Positions 1 through 6,724 are shown, counted from the first letter of the stretch. The stretch: 10,106 nucleotides of DNA from Chloroflexota bacterium (GCA_022561095.1 JADFRV010000065.1:1-10106), one strand, 5' to 3'. Notes: a model not told the origin generated them from the letters alone. Made by a program: numbers and translations.

Positions 1-99
1 CATGGGCGGCCATCAGGACGTCGTCGCGCGGCTCTCATGATGGGCCCCCATCACGTCGAGGCGCGCTCCTCGCCGAATGACCACCCATGACCGTCACAC
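1..99. other. upstream stretch, possible end of mreC, unresolved
   Basis: In related cell-elongation clusters mreC precedes mreD, so its 3' end could lie here. The three + frames stop at 38-40, 78-80 and 88-90. None of the short peptides is recognisable as an MreC C-terminus, which is poorly conserved in any case. I see no RNA gene or convincing promoter. Confidence 0.2.
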
Positions 100-144
100 G
101 TGTCATCCTATTATGATAGAGGGTACTATGGGTACTTCGGCGCC

Positions 145-660
145 ATGAAACCGTCGCTGTGGCATCGGCTGGATGCGCTGGCGCGCCGGCTGACGCCCTT
201 CGCCCTGACGCTGGTCCTGGTGGTGGTCAGCGTGGTGCCCCTGCACATCCCCGGTTTTGCGCGCGTCGCCCCGTTGCTGCCCCTGATCGCGGTCTATCAT
301 TGGGCCATCTACCGGCCCCGGCTGTTGCCCGCCTTCGCCGTTTTCGTGATCGGCCTGTTGCAGGACACACTCACCGGGACTCCCATCGGGGTGAACGCGC
401 TGGTTTTCATCGGCGTGTACGGGGTCGTGCTTTCCCAGCGCCGCTTCTTCGTCGGCAAGTCCTTCACCGTCGTGTGGCTGGGTTTCACCGTGGTCGCGGC
501 GGGAGCGGCGCTGTCGAGCTGGATCCTGGTCTCGGTCTACCACCTGACCCTTGTCGCGCCCCGCGCGGTGCTGTTTCAATACCTGATGACACTCGGGGTG
601 TTCCCGCTTCTGGCGTGGGTTTTCCTGCGCTGGCAACGGGCTTTCCTGGAGTCCGAATGA
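145..660 (+). CDS. mreD: rod shape-determining protein MreD
   Basis: MreD is an inner-membrane protein of the Rod (elongasome) complex that acts with MreB, MreC, RodA and PBP2 in lateral wall synthesis. From ATG 145 it is 171 residues, a normal MreD length, with about five hydrophobic segments (roughly 17-35, 42-55, 58-76, 84-97, 104-128, 140-160). It carries the family-typical stretch GLLQDTLTGTPIGVNAL. I prefer ATG 145 because the protein then begins MKPSLWHRLD, as alphaproteobacterial MreD proteins do. The frame is open back to GTG 100, which would add 15 residues rich in Tyr and Gly that look unlike MreD. No strong ribosome binding site marks either start. The stop is separated by one base from the mrdA start, indicating an operon. 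Confidence 0.9.
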   Translation: MKPSLWHRLDALARRLTPFALTLVLVVVSVVPLHIPGFARVAPLLPLIAVYHWAIYRPRLLPAFAVFVIGLLQDTLTGTPIGVNALVFIGVYGVVLSQRRFFVGKSFTVVWLGFTVVAAGAALSSWILVSVYHLTLVAPRAVLFQYLMTLGVFPLLAWVFLRWQRAFLESE

Positions 661-661
661 C

Positions 662-2803
662 ATGCACAGCGACAGCGACCGGCAAAAGGTTTTCAGCCGG
701 CGGGCGGCGATGCTGGCGGGGGGCAAGTTCGCGCTTCTTTCCGCCCTGGTCGGGCGCATGTACTACCTGCAGGTCATCGAGTCCGCGCGCTATGCCACCC
801 TGGCCGAAGAGAACCGCATCAACCTGAGGCTCCTGGCGCCGCCGCGCGGGCGCATCGTCGACCGTTTCGGCGTGCCGTTGGCGGTCAACCAGCAGAACTA
901 CCGGGTGGTGCTGATCTCGGAAGCCGCCCACGACGTCGACGAGACATTGCAGCTGCTCGGTACCATCATCCCCATCGGCGACGGGGAGAAGCGCCGGATT
1001 CTGCGCGACATCCGGCGCCGGCGCGGTTTCGTGCCGGTGACCGTGCGCGAGAATCTCAATTGGGAGGAGGTGGCGCGGATCGAGGTCAACATGCCGGACC
1101 TGCCCGGCGTGATGATCGACGTCGGCCAGAGCCGCCACTACCCCCACCGCGAAGACACCGCCCATGTGCTGGGCTACGTGGCCGCCGTCTCCGAGGCCGA
1201 GATCGGCGGCGACCCCCTGTTGGAGCTTCCCGGTTTCCGCATCGGCAAGGCGGGCATCGAGAAGGTCTACGATCTGGCGCTCAGGGGCACCGGCGGCAGC
1301 TCCCAGGTCGAGGTCAACGCGCTCGGCCGGGTGATCCGCGAAATACGCCGCCGGGAGGGCCAGCCCGGGGCCGAGGTGACCCTGACCATCGATCTGGAAC
1401 TGCAGAAGATGGTGGTCCGCCGCCTGGCCGGCGAAAGCGCCTCCGTCGTCGTCATGGACGTGCACACGGGCGACGTCCTGGCCATGGCCTCGACGCCCAG
1501 CTTCGATCCCAACGCCTTCAACAAGGGCCTGAGCGCCGAGGCGTGGCGGGAGCTCGTCTCCAACCCCATGGCGCCGCTGACCAACAAGGCGATCCGCGGC
1601 CAGTACGCACCCGGCTCCACCTTCAAGATCGTGGTCGCGCTGGCGGCGCTGGAAAAGGGCGCCATCACGCCCGAGACCACCTTCTTCTGTCCCGGATTCC
1701 TGAAGCTGGGCAACGCCACGTTCCACTGCTGGAAAAGGGGCGGCCACGGGACCGTCGACCTGGCCAAGGGCATCACCCAGTCGTGCGACGTCTATTTCTA
1801 CGAAACGGCGCGGCGCACCGGCATCGACCGCATCGCCGCCATGGCCCGGCGCTTCGGGTTCGGGCGTAGGCTGGGGCTGGACCTGCCCGGCGAACAGCCG
1901 GGCCTGGTGCCGACCAGCGACTGGAAGCTCGCCACCATGGACGTGCCGTGGCAGAAGGGCGAGACCCTGATCACCGGGATCGGCCAGGGGTATCTCCTGG
2001 CTACGCCGCTGCAGCTGGCGGTGATGACGGCGCGCCTGGTCAACGGCGGCTTCGCGGTGACGCCCCATCTGACCCGGAACATGGCGGCGGCGGACGGGAC
2101 GACGCCCCGTCCCCGCCCCGCAAGCCTGGGCGTGGCGGCCGCACACCTGAAGACGGTGCGCGAGGCGACGACGGCGGTGGTCAACAGCCTCAGGGGCACG
2201 GCCTACAAGGCCCGCATCACCGAGGCCGGCTTCGAGATGGGGGGCAAGACCGGCACCGTCCAGGTGCGGCGCATCACCAAGGCCGAGCGCGACGCGGGCG
2301 TGCGCAAGAACGAGGACCGGCCGTGGAAGGACAGGGACCACGCGGTCTTCGTCGGCTATGCGCCGGTGCACGCGCCCAAATACGCCGTGGCCGTGCTGGT
2401 CGAACACGGCGGCGGCGGCTCCAAGGTGGCGGCGCCCATCGCCCGCGACGTCCTGCTCGAGGCCCAGCGCCGGGATGCGGCGCGCCCGGAGGCGGGCCTT
2501 GTCGGCGCGGGCGGCGGTGAGGGCGGCTTCGAGCTGATCCGCGATGCCTCGAAGGCTATCGGGCATTCGCTTCAATCCCATGCCAGCGGCGCGGTCAGCT
2601 TCGTCCCTGAGAGACGCCAACGCCTCCCGGATCTCGTCTCCGTCCTCGTGCGGGGCCATCTCAGCGGTCCTCTGGGGAGGTGGCGAGCAGCGCGTCGATC
2701 TCTTCGTCGACCGTGCGCTGAGGAGACCAGAAGGGGCCTGTGGCTACATGCGAATAGAAATCGTGGAGGTATTCGTCAGAAGGCTCGGTTTCGAGGTCTC
2801 TAG
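662..2803 (+). CDS. mrdA: penicillin-binding protein 2 with foreign C-terminal tail
   Basis: PBP2 is the class B transpeptidase that cross-links peptidoglycan during elongation. A single N-terminal membrane anchor (about 14-35) is followed by the pedestal region (PPRGRIVDRFG) and the transpeptidase domain. The penicilloyl-serine motif STFK has S319, the second motif is SCD at 374-376, and KTG is at 529-531. The start is ATG 662, with CTGGAG about ten bases upstream, one base after mreD. Recognisable sequence ends around residue 609 (DVLLEAQRRDAARP). The next 104 residues, rich in Arg and low in complexity, are encoded by DNA that is coding on the opposite strand in phage-type genes. The native C-terminal few residues are therefore missing and replaced. 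All catalytic motifs are intact, so activity may survive. The rodA gene usually found downstream is not present. Confidence 0.93.
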   Translation: MHSDSDRQKVFSRRAAMLAGGKFALLSALVGRMYYLQVIESARYATLAEENRINLRLLAPPRGRIVDRFGVPLAVNQQNYRVVLISEAAHDVDETLQLLGTIIPIGDGEKRRILRDIRRRRGFVPVTVRENLNWEEVARIEVNMPDLPGVMIDVGQSRHYPHREDTAHVLGYVAAVSEAEIGGDPLLELPGFRIGKAGIEKVYDLALRGTGGSSQVEVNALGRVIREIRRREGQPGAEVTLTIDLELQKMVVRRLAGESASVVVMDVHTGDVLAMASTPSFDPNAFNKGLSAEAWRELVSNPMAPLTNKAIRGQYAPGSTFKIVVALAALEKGAITPETTFFCPGFLKLGNATFHCWKRGGHGTVDLAKGITQSCDVYFYETARRTGIDRIAAMARRFGFGRRLGLDLPGEQPGLVPTSDWKLATMDVPWQKGETLITGIGQGYLLATPLQLAVMTARLVNGGFAVTPHLTRNMAAADGTTPRPRPASLGVAAAHLKTVREATTAVVNSLRGTAYKARITEAGFEMGGKTGTVQVRRITKAERDAGVRKNEDRPWKDRDHAVFVGYAPVHAPKYAVAVLVEHGGGGSKVAAPIARDVLLEAQRRDAARPEAGLVGAGGGEGGFELIRDASKAIGHSLQSHASGAVSFVPERRQRLPDLVSVLVRGHLSGPLGRWRAARRSLRRPCAEETRRGLWLHANRNRGGIRQKARFRGL
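2475..2500. other. junction between chromosomal and phage-like DNA
   Basis: PBP2 homology on the + strand fades at about 2488. Plausible coding on the - strand (a helical protein starting at 2659) is credible down to about 2489 and then becomes the antisense of mrdA. Base composition, gene density and coding strand all change here. No integrase, tRNA or obvious direct repeat is seen at the boundary. The exact breakpoint cannot be fixed from a single sequence. Confidence 0.65.
2489..2659 (-). pseudogene. 3'-truncated phage coiled-coil protein, unknown function
   Basis: The first 57 residues, beginning MAPHEDGDEIREALASLRDE, are strongly helical with heptad-like Leu and Ala spacing, ending DQLEAALTAARADKARL. 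A ribosome site AGAGGA lies eight bases before ATG 2659. The stop of the upstream frame forms a TGAGATG junction with this start, as expected for coupled phage genes. Beyond about 2489 the frame stays open by chance through antisense mrdA down to 485, so the true C-terminus is lost at the junction. Function not recognised. Confidence 0.5.
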
Positions 2804-2833
2804 GGATAGCGCACCTCCGGTAGCGAGCGCCAT
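2661..2833 (-). pseudogene. small phage gene lacking a clean start codon
   Basis: The frame ending at TGA 2661-2663 reads RYRRCAIPRDLETEPSDE and ends TVDEEIDALLATSPEDR, which looks like genuine acidic phage coding sequence. It has no ATG, GTG or TTG before the upstream in-frame amber stop at 2847-2849. An ATG at 2831-2833 sits in another frame; gain of one base just after it would restore a protein of about 57 residues beginning MA-RYRRCAIP. Alternatives are amber readthrough from the preceding 90-residue gene, or a non-canonical start. It is coupled by TGAGATG to the next gene. Function unknown. Confidence 0.35.
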
Positions 2834-2846
2834 CCCTACGAAAAGT

Positions 2847-3119
2847 CTAGGCTAGGGGAGGGTGGTTGTCAAGGACGGGGTATGCGTCTTCCTCGTCTGG
2901 GGTAAATGCCAGGGTTCCGCTAACCATCGGGGCAGCCCACGGGTCTTCGCCGTACATCTCGCGTCGCATGAGGTCGATCTGATTACGCAGCCGCCCCATC
3001 TTTCGGCGGAAGCTATCGTACTCAAACAGCATCCGGTGCTTGTGCGACATACCGCGAAGCCGCCGCACCGCCCAGCGCATAACTCGCCTAGCCTTCCACG
3101 CACGGTAGCGTTTAAGCAA
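2847..3119 (-). CDS. hypothetical basic phage protein, 90 aa
   Basis: Not recognised. The N-terminal 50 residues are very basic and probably helical (MLKRYRAWKARRVMRW, then FRRKMGRLRNQIDLMRREM), and the C-terminus is acidic and Pro-rich (FTPDEEDAYPVLDNHPPLA). This split would suit a nucleic-acid-binding or scaffold-like small protein, but that is only inference. The start is TTG 3119, chosen because AGGAG lies five bases before it and it overlaps the TAA stop of the upstream zinc-finger gene. In-frame ATGs at 3080 and 3050 are alternatives. The stop is TAG, and the same frame stays open beyond it to 2661. Confidence 0.65.
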   Translation of the reverse strand: MLKRYRAWKARRVMRWAVRRLRGMSHKHRMLFEYDSFRRKMGRLRNQIDLMRREMYGEDPWAAPMVSGTLAFTPDEEDAYPVLDNHPPLA

Positions 3120-3297
3120 CTCGACTCCTAACCTGCCGCATGGTGCGGCCGGCGCGGTTCATGCACTCAGGACTACAATACTTCTGACCAAGGTTATTGG
3201 CGTTGAAGATGGTGTCGCACCAAGCGCAGAAATGCGGGAAGGACGCGGGGAAGGCTTGGTTTTCGCCTAGTGGCTTGTCGCAGCCGAAGAAGCTCAT
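3112..3297 (-). CDS. small zinc-finger protein, 61 aa
   Basis: The protein contains C24-A-W-C27 and C41-S-P-E-C45 around FNANNLGQKY, a C-x2-C/C-x3-C knuckle of the kind seen in small phage zinc-ribbon proteins (the QKYCSPEC style). It probably binds zinc structurally; its partner is unknown. ATG 3297 is preceded at four bases by GGAGGA, a strong ribosome site. That site belongs to a 25-base segment duplicated upstream of the metallopeptidase gene at 3607. The stop TAA overlaps the TTG start of the next gene. Confidence 0.7.
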   Translation of the reverse strand: MSFFGCDKPLGENQAFPASFPHFCAWCDTIFNANNLGQKYCSPECMNRAGRTMRQVRSRVA

Positions 3298-3318
3298 CGC
3301 TTCCTCCGTAGCTCCCAG
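3294..3318 (-). repeat. 25-bp direct repeat copy 1 (translation start region)
   Basis: Identical over 25 bases to 3604-3628. Read on the - strand it begins CTGGGAGCTACGGAGG and ends at an ATGA start. Here it lies between the metallopeptidase stop (3320-3322) and the zinc-finger start (3297) and supplies the ribosome binding site. Confidence 0.9.
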
Positions 3319-3319
3319 G

Positions 3320-3607
3320 TCACTCGAACTTCTCCGGCCAAGCCCCCATGCTACTCAGCGCCTGGGCGAGGGAGTGCGCGAGCACCTGGACTTGGTGTTC
3401 CTTGAGGTCGATATTGAACACGTCATCTGCCGCATGGATGATCTCGTGCAACAGCGTCACGGATTGCTGCCTCGGCGGCATATCTTTAGCTAGGGTGATG
3501 ATCCGCCAGTTTGCGTCGCAGTGGCCCCAACGGTCGCCTTCTAGCTTTTGCTCTGCGCTTACCCCGTAGCGGAACGGCCCGACCTGGATGCTCTCAGGCA
3601 GATTCAT
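3320..3607 (-). CDS. small phage HEXXH metallopeptidase-like protein
   Basis: The 95-residue protein carries H54-E-I-I-H58 inside TLLHEIIHAADD, the zincin signature with two zinc-ligand His and a catalytic Glu. The layout (short beta N-terminus IQVGPFRYGV, then a polar strand, then LLHEIIHA, then an amphipathic helix) matches the very short HEXXH proteins common in tailed phages, distantly like ImmA/IrrE peptidases. The third ligand is not obvious; Glu70 or His71 are candidates. The substrate is unknown. ATG 3607 overlaps the upstream stop as ATGA, and the ribosome site GGAGGA lies inside the coding end of the upstream gene, within the duplicated 25-bp element. Confidence 0.75.
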   Translation of the reverse strand: MNLPESIQVGPFRYGVSAEQKLEGDRWGHCDANWRIITLAKDMPPRQQSVTLLHEIIHAADDVFNIDLKEHQVQVLAHSLAQALSSMGAWPEKFE

Positions 3608-3628
3608 CGCTTCCTCCGTAGCTCCCAG
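3604..3628 (-). repeat. 25-bp direct repeat copy 2 (translation start region)
   Basis: Identical to 3294-3318. In this copy the element is coding: it specifies the last residues WELRRKR and the stop of the upstream gene, while also holding the ribosome site and ATG of the metallopeptidase gene. The coding copy is probably the parent and the intergenic one the duplicate. Confidence 0.9.
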
Positions 3629-3858
3629 ACCTTGTGTATCGCCGAGCGGGGGATAAACGTCGCGCAGCCGTAGTCTTTCGAGACAGTAGTCCCGCTTTCG
3701 CCACGAGCCTCCACCACAACGAGTCCGCGTTCGTCATCTTGGGTGACGTAGCCAACGCTGTGAATCTGCCATGCTTGAGTTGGAAGGTCGTCTTGGCTGC
3801 TCCAGGCATGCCTTGTGAGCGTGTCCTCCCACTCCACCTCAACCATGCGCTCGGTCAC
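3604..3858 (-). CDS. hypothetical phage protein, about 84 aa
   Basis: Not recognised. It is a mixed alpha/beta-looking protein with a patch TQAWQIHSVGYVTQDDERGLVVVEARGE and a basic end WELRRKR. I chose GTG 3858, which overlaps the upstream TGA as GTGA; GGAG is present upstream but close. ATG 3846 (MVEVEWEDTL) is a good alternative, and the frame is open to ATG 3912, which would overlap the upstream gene heavily. The last codons and stop are part of a 25-bp duplicated element. Confidence 0.6.
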   Translation of the reverse strand: MTERMVEVEWEDTLTRHAWSSQDDLPTQAWQIHSVGYVTQDDERGLVVVEARGESGTTVSKDYGCATFIPRSAIHKVWELRRKR

Positions 3859-4205
3859 GACTCCAGCTTCTCCACGCCAGCGAGGGCGTCTTTGATCTGC
3901 TCCCAGATGCACCCCGTCGTATCGTGCGGCTTAAACGGGTACCGGTTCTTCTGGGCGGGGCAATCTTTACCTTGGCAGTCGCCCCACTCCTCGGTATCAC
4001 GAGCGATATCGGTATTGACCCGCTCCAGCGCCTCGCTCAACTCCAGCACCAGGCGGGCGAGGGCTGGGGCGGCATCCTCCAGGGCGCTCTGTGCTCTGTC
4101 CTGAGTGCATCCTGGGCAGTTGTCATCACCCTGCTCCCCAGAGCATGTAGCAGAAGCCTCAGCGATGCTAAGCAGCTCCCGCAGCTTTGCAGATGTGGCA
4201 ATCAT
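3855..4205 (-). CDS. hypothetical Cys-rich phage protein, 116 aa
   Basis: Not recognised as a named family. The N-terminus is helical (AKLRELLSIAEA). It then has CSGEQGDDNCPGC, a long amphipathic helix (ALARLVLELSEALERV), and later CQGKDC plus a final Cys in TGCIWEQI, so one or two structural metal sites are possible. ATG 4205 overlaps the upstream stop as ATGA, and the downstream gene starts with a GTGA overlap, so it sits inside a tightly coupled run. Confidence 0.65.
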   Translation of the reverse strand: MIATSAKLRELLSIAEASATCSGEQGDDNCPGCTQDRAQSALEDAAPALARLVLELSEALERVNTDIARDTEEWGDCQGKDCPAQKNRYPFKPHDTTGCIWEQIKDALAGVEKLES

Positions 4206-4447
4206 GGCGTTATATGCCCCGCCGCAGTCGATTCTCCCTGATTCGGATTATTCGTCATCGCGACCATCGGCTGTGGATCGCTCGGCTCCCACTCCGCGTA
4301 GCTCGTCCAGCGGAACTCGCCGCAGGGACAGGCCCAGAGGAGGCCCTTGTCGTTGTCCACGGTAATGTCGGCACTACGATTGGCCACCAGCACCCAGTCG
4401 TGGCCGGTTAACCCAGCATCGGCGTCAACGCCAAAGGTACACTTCAT
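4202..4447 (-). CDS. hypothetical phage protein, 81 aa
   Basis: Not recognised. It starts MKCTFGVDAD and contains C40-P-C42-G followed by an aromatic stretch FRWTSYAEWEP, giving a small CxC knuckle with too few other Cys to define a zinc site. The Asn/Gln-rich tail is probably disordered. ATG 4447 has GAAGGAG upstream and overlaps the preceding stop as ATGA; its own stop overlaps the next start in the same way. Such coupling supports translation. Confidence 0.6.
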   Translation of the reverse strand: MKCTFGVDADAGLTGHDWVLVANRSADITVDNDKGLLWACPCGEFRWTSYAEWEPSDPQPMVAMTNNPNQGESTAAGHITP

Positions 4448-4722
4448 AGCCCCAACTCCTTCTCGACTGGAGACGAGCGGCTGCGTGCAGGATTGCGCGT
4501 CATCTGGCGTCCCAATTGTAGGCCAACTCCTTTCGATGCTATGGTGTACCCCGATGCCTCATACACATACTGCTCGTTACACCGCTTGTGATCGAGAAGG
4601 TGCGTCGCTAGAGCGTTTATCACCCCCACGGCCACTAGGCTCTTGTTCGGGGCAAAGCAAGAGAAGGGATCGTCACAGTAGGGACACACAGCGCGGAAGC
4701 CGAAGCCCCGACGCACCATCAT
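4444..4722 (-). CDS. hypothetical phage zinc-finger protein, about 92 aa
   Basis: The N-terminal part has CPYCDDPFSCF, then a helix ending ATHLLDHKRC, compatible with a C-x2-C...H...C zinc site. The C-terminal third is basic and Ser/Arg-rich. The start lies in a GTG-ATG-ATG run at 4725/4722/4719; I chose ATG 4722 because of GAAGG upstream. It begins just after the terminase stop. The function is not recognised. In many phages portal would be expected here, but this protein is clearly not one. Confidence 0.6.
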   Translation of the reverse strand: MMVRRGFGFRAVCPYCDDPFSCFAPNKSLVAVGVINALATHLLDHKRCNEQYVYEASGYTIASKGVGLQLGRQMTRNPARSRSSPVEKELGL

Positions 4723-4729
4723 CACGCCT

Positions 4730-6112
4730 TCACCATACCCGCATCGGCGCGGGCGGTTCCCACGGCTCCGGCACGGCGTCCCACTCCGCCAGGATGTTTA
4801 CCATCGCGTCCCAGGCGTGGTCGGGCGTGCCGCGCTCAAAGGCATCGGTGAGCATCTCCTCGCCGCCGCCGGTGAGCCGGGTCCGCCGCCACATCAACCC
4901 CTCGACCTCGGCGATCAGGTTCGGGCACTCCGGCGTAAAGTAGATGCCAGGCAGCTTGCCCGGGCCGAGGTTCAGCCGCGCGCCCATGAGCTGCACCCGC
5001 AGGTTGAGCCGGTTGCCGTGACGTGCAGGGGAGACCTCGAAGCCCATGTTGCGGAGCTTAGCTATCTCTGCCTTGCCACTGGGGTCGGCAATCCATCGGC
5101 GAACCTTGTGTCGCTCTTGGAGTTCAGCCATCGCTCGTGCTGTCTCGTCGAGCGTCGCCTGATGCCGATAGAACTCAGCCACAGCCCAAGCGCGGTGGCC
5201 ACCGTCCAGCCCGCCCACGACCAGCGCCGTAGGCGAGACGCCTCCGAAGTCGATGCCGCCAAGGCGCTGCTTAAGGCCGCTTCCCATCCCGTCCTTGGCT
5301 CCACCCTGGCCATTCCCCGCCAGTGTTCGATGCTGCTGTCCGTTATAGACCATGGCCCTGACATGCACGTCCCTCCTGAACTGCGGGTGTACCTGCCCCG
5401 CCATCTCTAGCTCCTGCGCCAGCAGCTCCTGCCGCGCCATCGGCGCGTTCCAGCCGCCCATCTCTGCGGCCCGCTCCTCCACCCAGCCCTCGGGCAGGAA
5501 GCCGCAGTCCTCTGCGTCCTGGCTGTGAGCGATGAACTGCTTGCTGCCGGCGAGCGGCTGGCCCGAGAAGAGCCGCCACGTCCAGTTACGACCCTTCGGC
5601 GTGCCGGTGAGCTTGCGCTGTAGCGGGAAGCGCAGGTCACGCACCGACGCCGAGGCGATGTGGAACGCGCCCTCCTGCCGGCCCAGCGTCACCTCGTCCA
5701 TCCGCAGCCCAGCGAGGTTCATGCCGCGCAGCCGATCCTCGTCCAGCGAGTCCGCCGCGGCCAGATGAATCGTCGAGCCGTTGGGGAGTGTAATGTCGAT
5801 CGGTGGCGACTCGTTCCAGTCGATGCGCTTCCCCCGCAGCCGCCCGTAGAGCTTGCTGAGCACCGGCAGCGCCACACGCTCGACCATCTGGTAGGTCGGC
5901 TCCGTGAAGAGCTGCGCGGAGCCCGGGTGCTCCTCGGCATAGCTCACGGCGTCGAACACCAGCACCGTCGTCTTGCCGCAGCCACGGCCGGCCTTGAAGT
6001 AGACGTAGGGCGCCGTGCAGCAGAAGAACTCGTCCTGGACGTAGGCGCCGTCGTGCTGCAGGCGCAGCAGGTCGAGGTCGTAGGTGACGTCGGGCGCGGT
6101 GGCGACGGTCAT
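4730..6112 (-). CDS. terL: phage terminase large subunit
   Basis: This is the motor ATPase and headful or site-specific nuclease that packages phage DNA into the prohead. The 460 residues from ATG 6112 carry the full set of motifs. Walker A is GRGCGKTT (K47), Walker B is LRMDE (D139, E140), and the coupling motif is LTGTP (168-172). The RNase-H-like nuclease has acidic residues D288 in GIDFG, D343 in IADPSG, and D431/D435 in DHAWDAM. Between ATPase and nuclease is a Gly/Gln-rich linker (about 257-285). TTG 6124 in the same frame would add four residues, but ATG 6112 is more usual. The small-terminase candidate lies immediately upstream, separated by a tiny membrane-peptide gene. Confidence 0.95.
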   Translation of the reverse strand: MTVATAPDVTYDLDLLRLQHDGAYVQDEFFCCTAPYVYFKAGRGCGKTTVLVFDAVSYAEEHPGSAQLFTEPTYQMVERVALPVLSKLYGRLRGKRIDWNESPPIDITLPNGSTIHLAAADSLDEDRLRGMNLAGLRMDEVTLGRQEGAFHIASASVRDLRFPLQRKLTGTPKGRNWTWRLFSGQPLAGSKQFIAHSQDAEDCGFLPEGWVEERAAEMGGWNAPMARQELLAQELEMAGQVHPQFRRDVHVRAMVYNGQQHRTLAGNGQGGAKDGMGSGLKQRLGGIDFGGVSPTALVVGGLDGGHRAWAVAEFYRHQATLDETARAMAELQERHKVRRWIADPSGKAEIAKLRNMGFEVSPARHGNRLNLRVQLMGARLNLGPGKLPGIYFTPECPNLIAEVEGLMWRRTRLTGGGEEMLTDAFERGTPDHAWDAMVNILAEWDAVPEPWEPPAPMRVW

Positions 6113-6116
6113 CGCT

Positions 6117-6218
6117 TCAGACAAACGGCCTGATAAAGATCATGAAGATCCAATAGGCCAGAAGCGCTCCCACGCCGGCGCACAACAAGACATCTTCGGG
6201 AGCCGGTAGCGTTGGCAC
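6117..6218 (-). CDS. tiny membrane peptide, 33 aa
   Basis: GTG 6218 begins a 33-residue peptide, MPTLPAPEDVLL and onward, ending AYWIFMIFIRPFV. After a ten-residue polar N-terminus it is one hydrophobic helix long enough to cross a membrane. GGAG lies about ten bases before the GTG, and the start directly follows the upstream TAA at 6220-6222. The stop overlaps the alternative TTG start of terL. The role is unknown; small membrane peptides in phage operons include holin-like or superinfection proteins, but nothing here decides. Confidence 0.5.
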   Translation of the reverse strand: MPTLPAPEDVLLCAGVGALLAYWIFMIFIRPFV

Positions 6219-6219
6219 C

Positions 6220-6555
6220 TTAGCTCTTCTCCCGCTCGCTGTGCCGCACGTGTAGCGGCCGCTCTTCGTCGCCGGAGAGCTTGATGCCCTGCTCCGGGCG
6301 GCCGTGAAAGCGAGCAACGATGTTCTCCAACGCAGCGACGGAGCCCTGCAAGCCGAGCTCAATGTACTTCTCGGCAACGAGCCGGGCTTTCGTCACGCCA
6401 GCTTCGTCAGCTTCTTCCAGTACCGCCGCCATGTTGTCAACGATACTCAGGCCGTTTCTAGGTCGACCGAGAGGATTGGCGTTGTTGCCCTTCTTGAACG
6501 GGCGACCGGGGCCGCGCCGACGCTTCTTCGGGATTTCCTGACGGTTAGTCGCCAT
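6220..6555 (-). CDS. DUF5681-type protein, candidate small terminase subunit
   Basis: The 111-residue protein begins with a very basic region and the signature RGPGRPFKKGNNANPLGRP, the GRPFxKGxxxNPxGRP motif of DUF5681 proteins, which are commonly encoded just before terL in phages. The rest is helical (NMAAVLEEADEAGVTKARLVAEKY, then GSVAALENIVARFHGRPEQ). Small terminases recognise viral DNA and feed it to TerL; the basic N-terminus and position fit, but the family role is inferred. ATG 6555 follows the upstream TGA as TGAGATG. Only the 33-aa gene separates it from terL. Confidence 0.75.
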   Translation of the reverse strand: MATNRQEIPKKRRRGPGRPFKKGNNANPLGRPRNGLSIVDNMAAVLEEADEAGVTKARLVAEKYIELGLQGSVAALENIVARFHGRPEQGIKLSGDEERPLHVRHSEREKS

Positions 6556-6556
6556 C

Positions 6557-6724
6557 TCAACCCAACCTTACCACACTTCGCTTTGATTTTCCTCGGTGTC
6601 CGATGCGCGACTCTGGCCCGGTGTACACCGGCGGCGCCTCCGGGTAGCGCACGTAGCCGCACTGGAGGCAGGCCAACCCGTCGGGGTCGCGGAACAGCCA
6701 GCCTCGGCAACGCGGGCAGCTCAT
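6557..6724 (-). CDS. small zinc-ribbon protein, 55 aa
   Basis: From ATG 6724 the protein reads MSCPRCRGWLFRDPDGLACLQC and onward, a classic two-knuckle ribbon (C3-x2-C6, C19-x2-C22) followed by a basic tail ending KRSVVRLG. This start was chosen over the longer frame to 6763 because GGTGGGA lies at the right distance and the start overlaps the stop of the 36-codon gene upstream (ATGA). It probably binds zinc; partner unknown. Confidence 0.65.
   Translation of the reverse strand: MSCPRCRGWLFRDPDGLACLQCGYVRYPEAPPVYTGPESRIGHRGKSKRSVVRLG

Noticed and set aside
485..2659. Long - strand open frame of 724 codons
   Set aside because: Only its first 57 codons look like a real protein. The rest is antisense to mreD/mrdA, with the Arg/Gly/His/Asp-rich composition of a chance frame in GC-rich DNA.
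2489..2803. Novel functional C-terminal domain of PBP2
   Set aside because: The tail is the antisense of phage-type coding frames, has no PBP2 counterpart, and begins exactly where homology and base composition break.
2847..2849. Genome-wide amber recoding
   Set aside because: The methyltransferase also ends in TAG and other genes end in TGA or TAA. The methyltransferase TAG falls where the family normally ends, so TAG acts as a normal stop.
5660..6133. + strand frame of 157 codons opposite terL
   Set aside because: It is a shadow of the terminase gene, whose motifs are complete, and it has no recognisable protein features.
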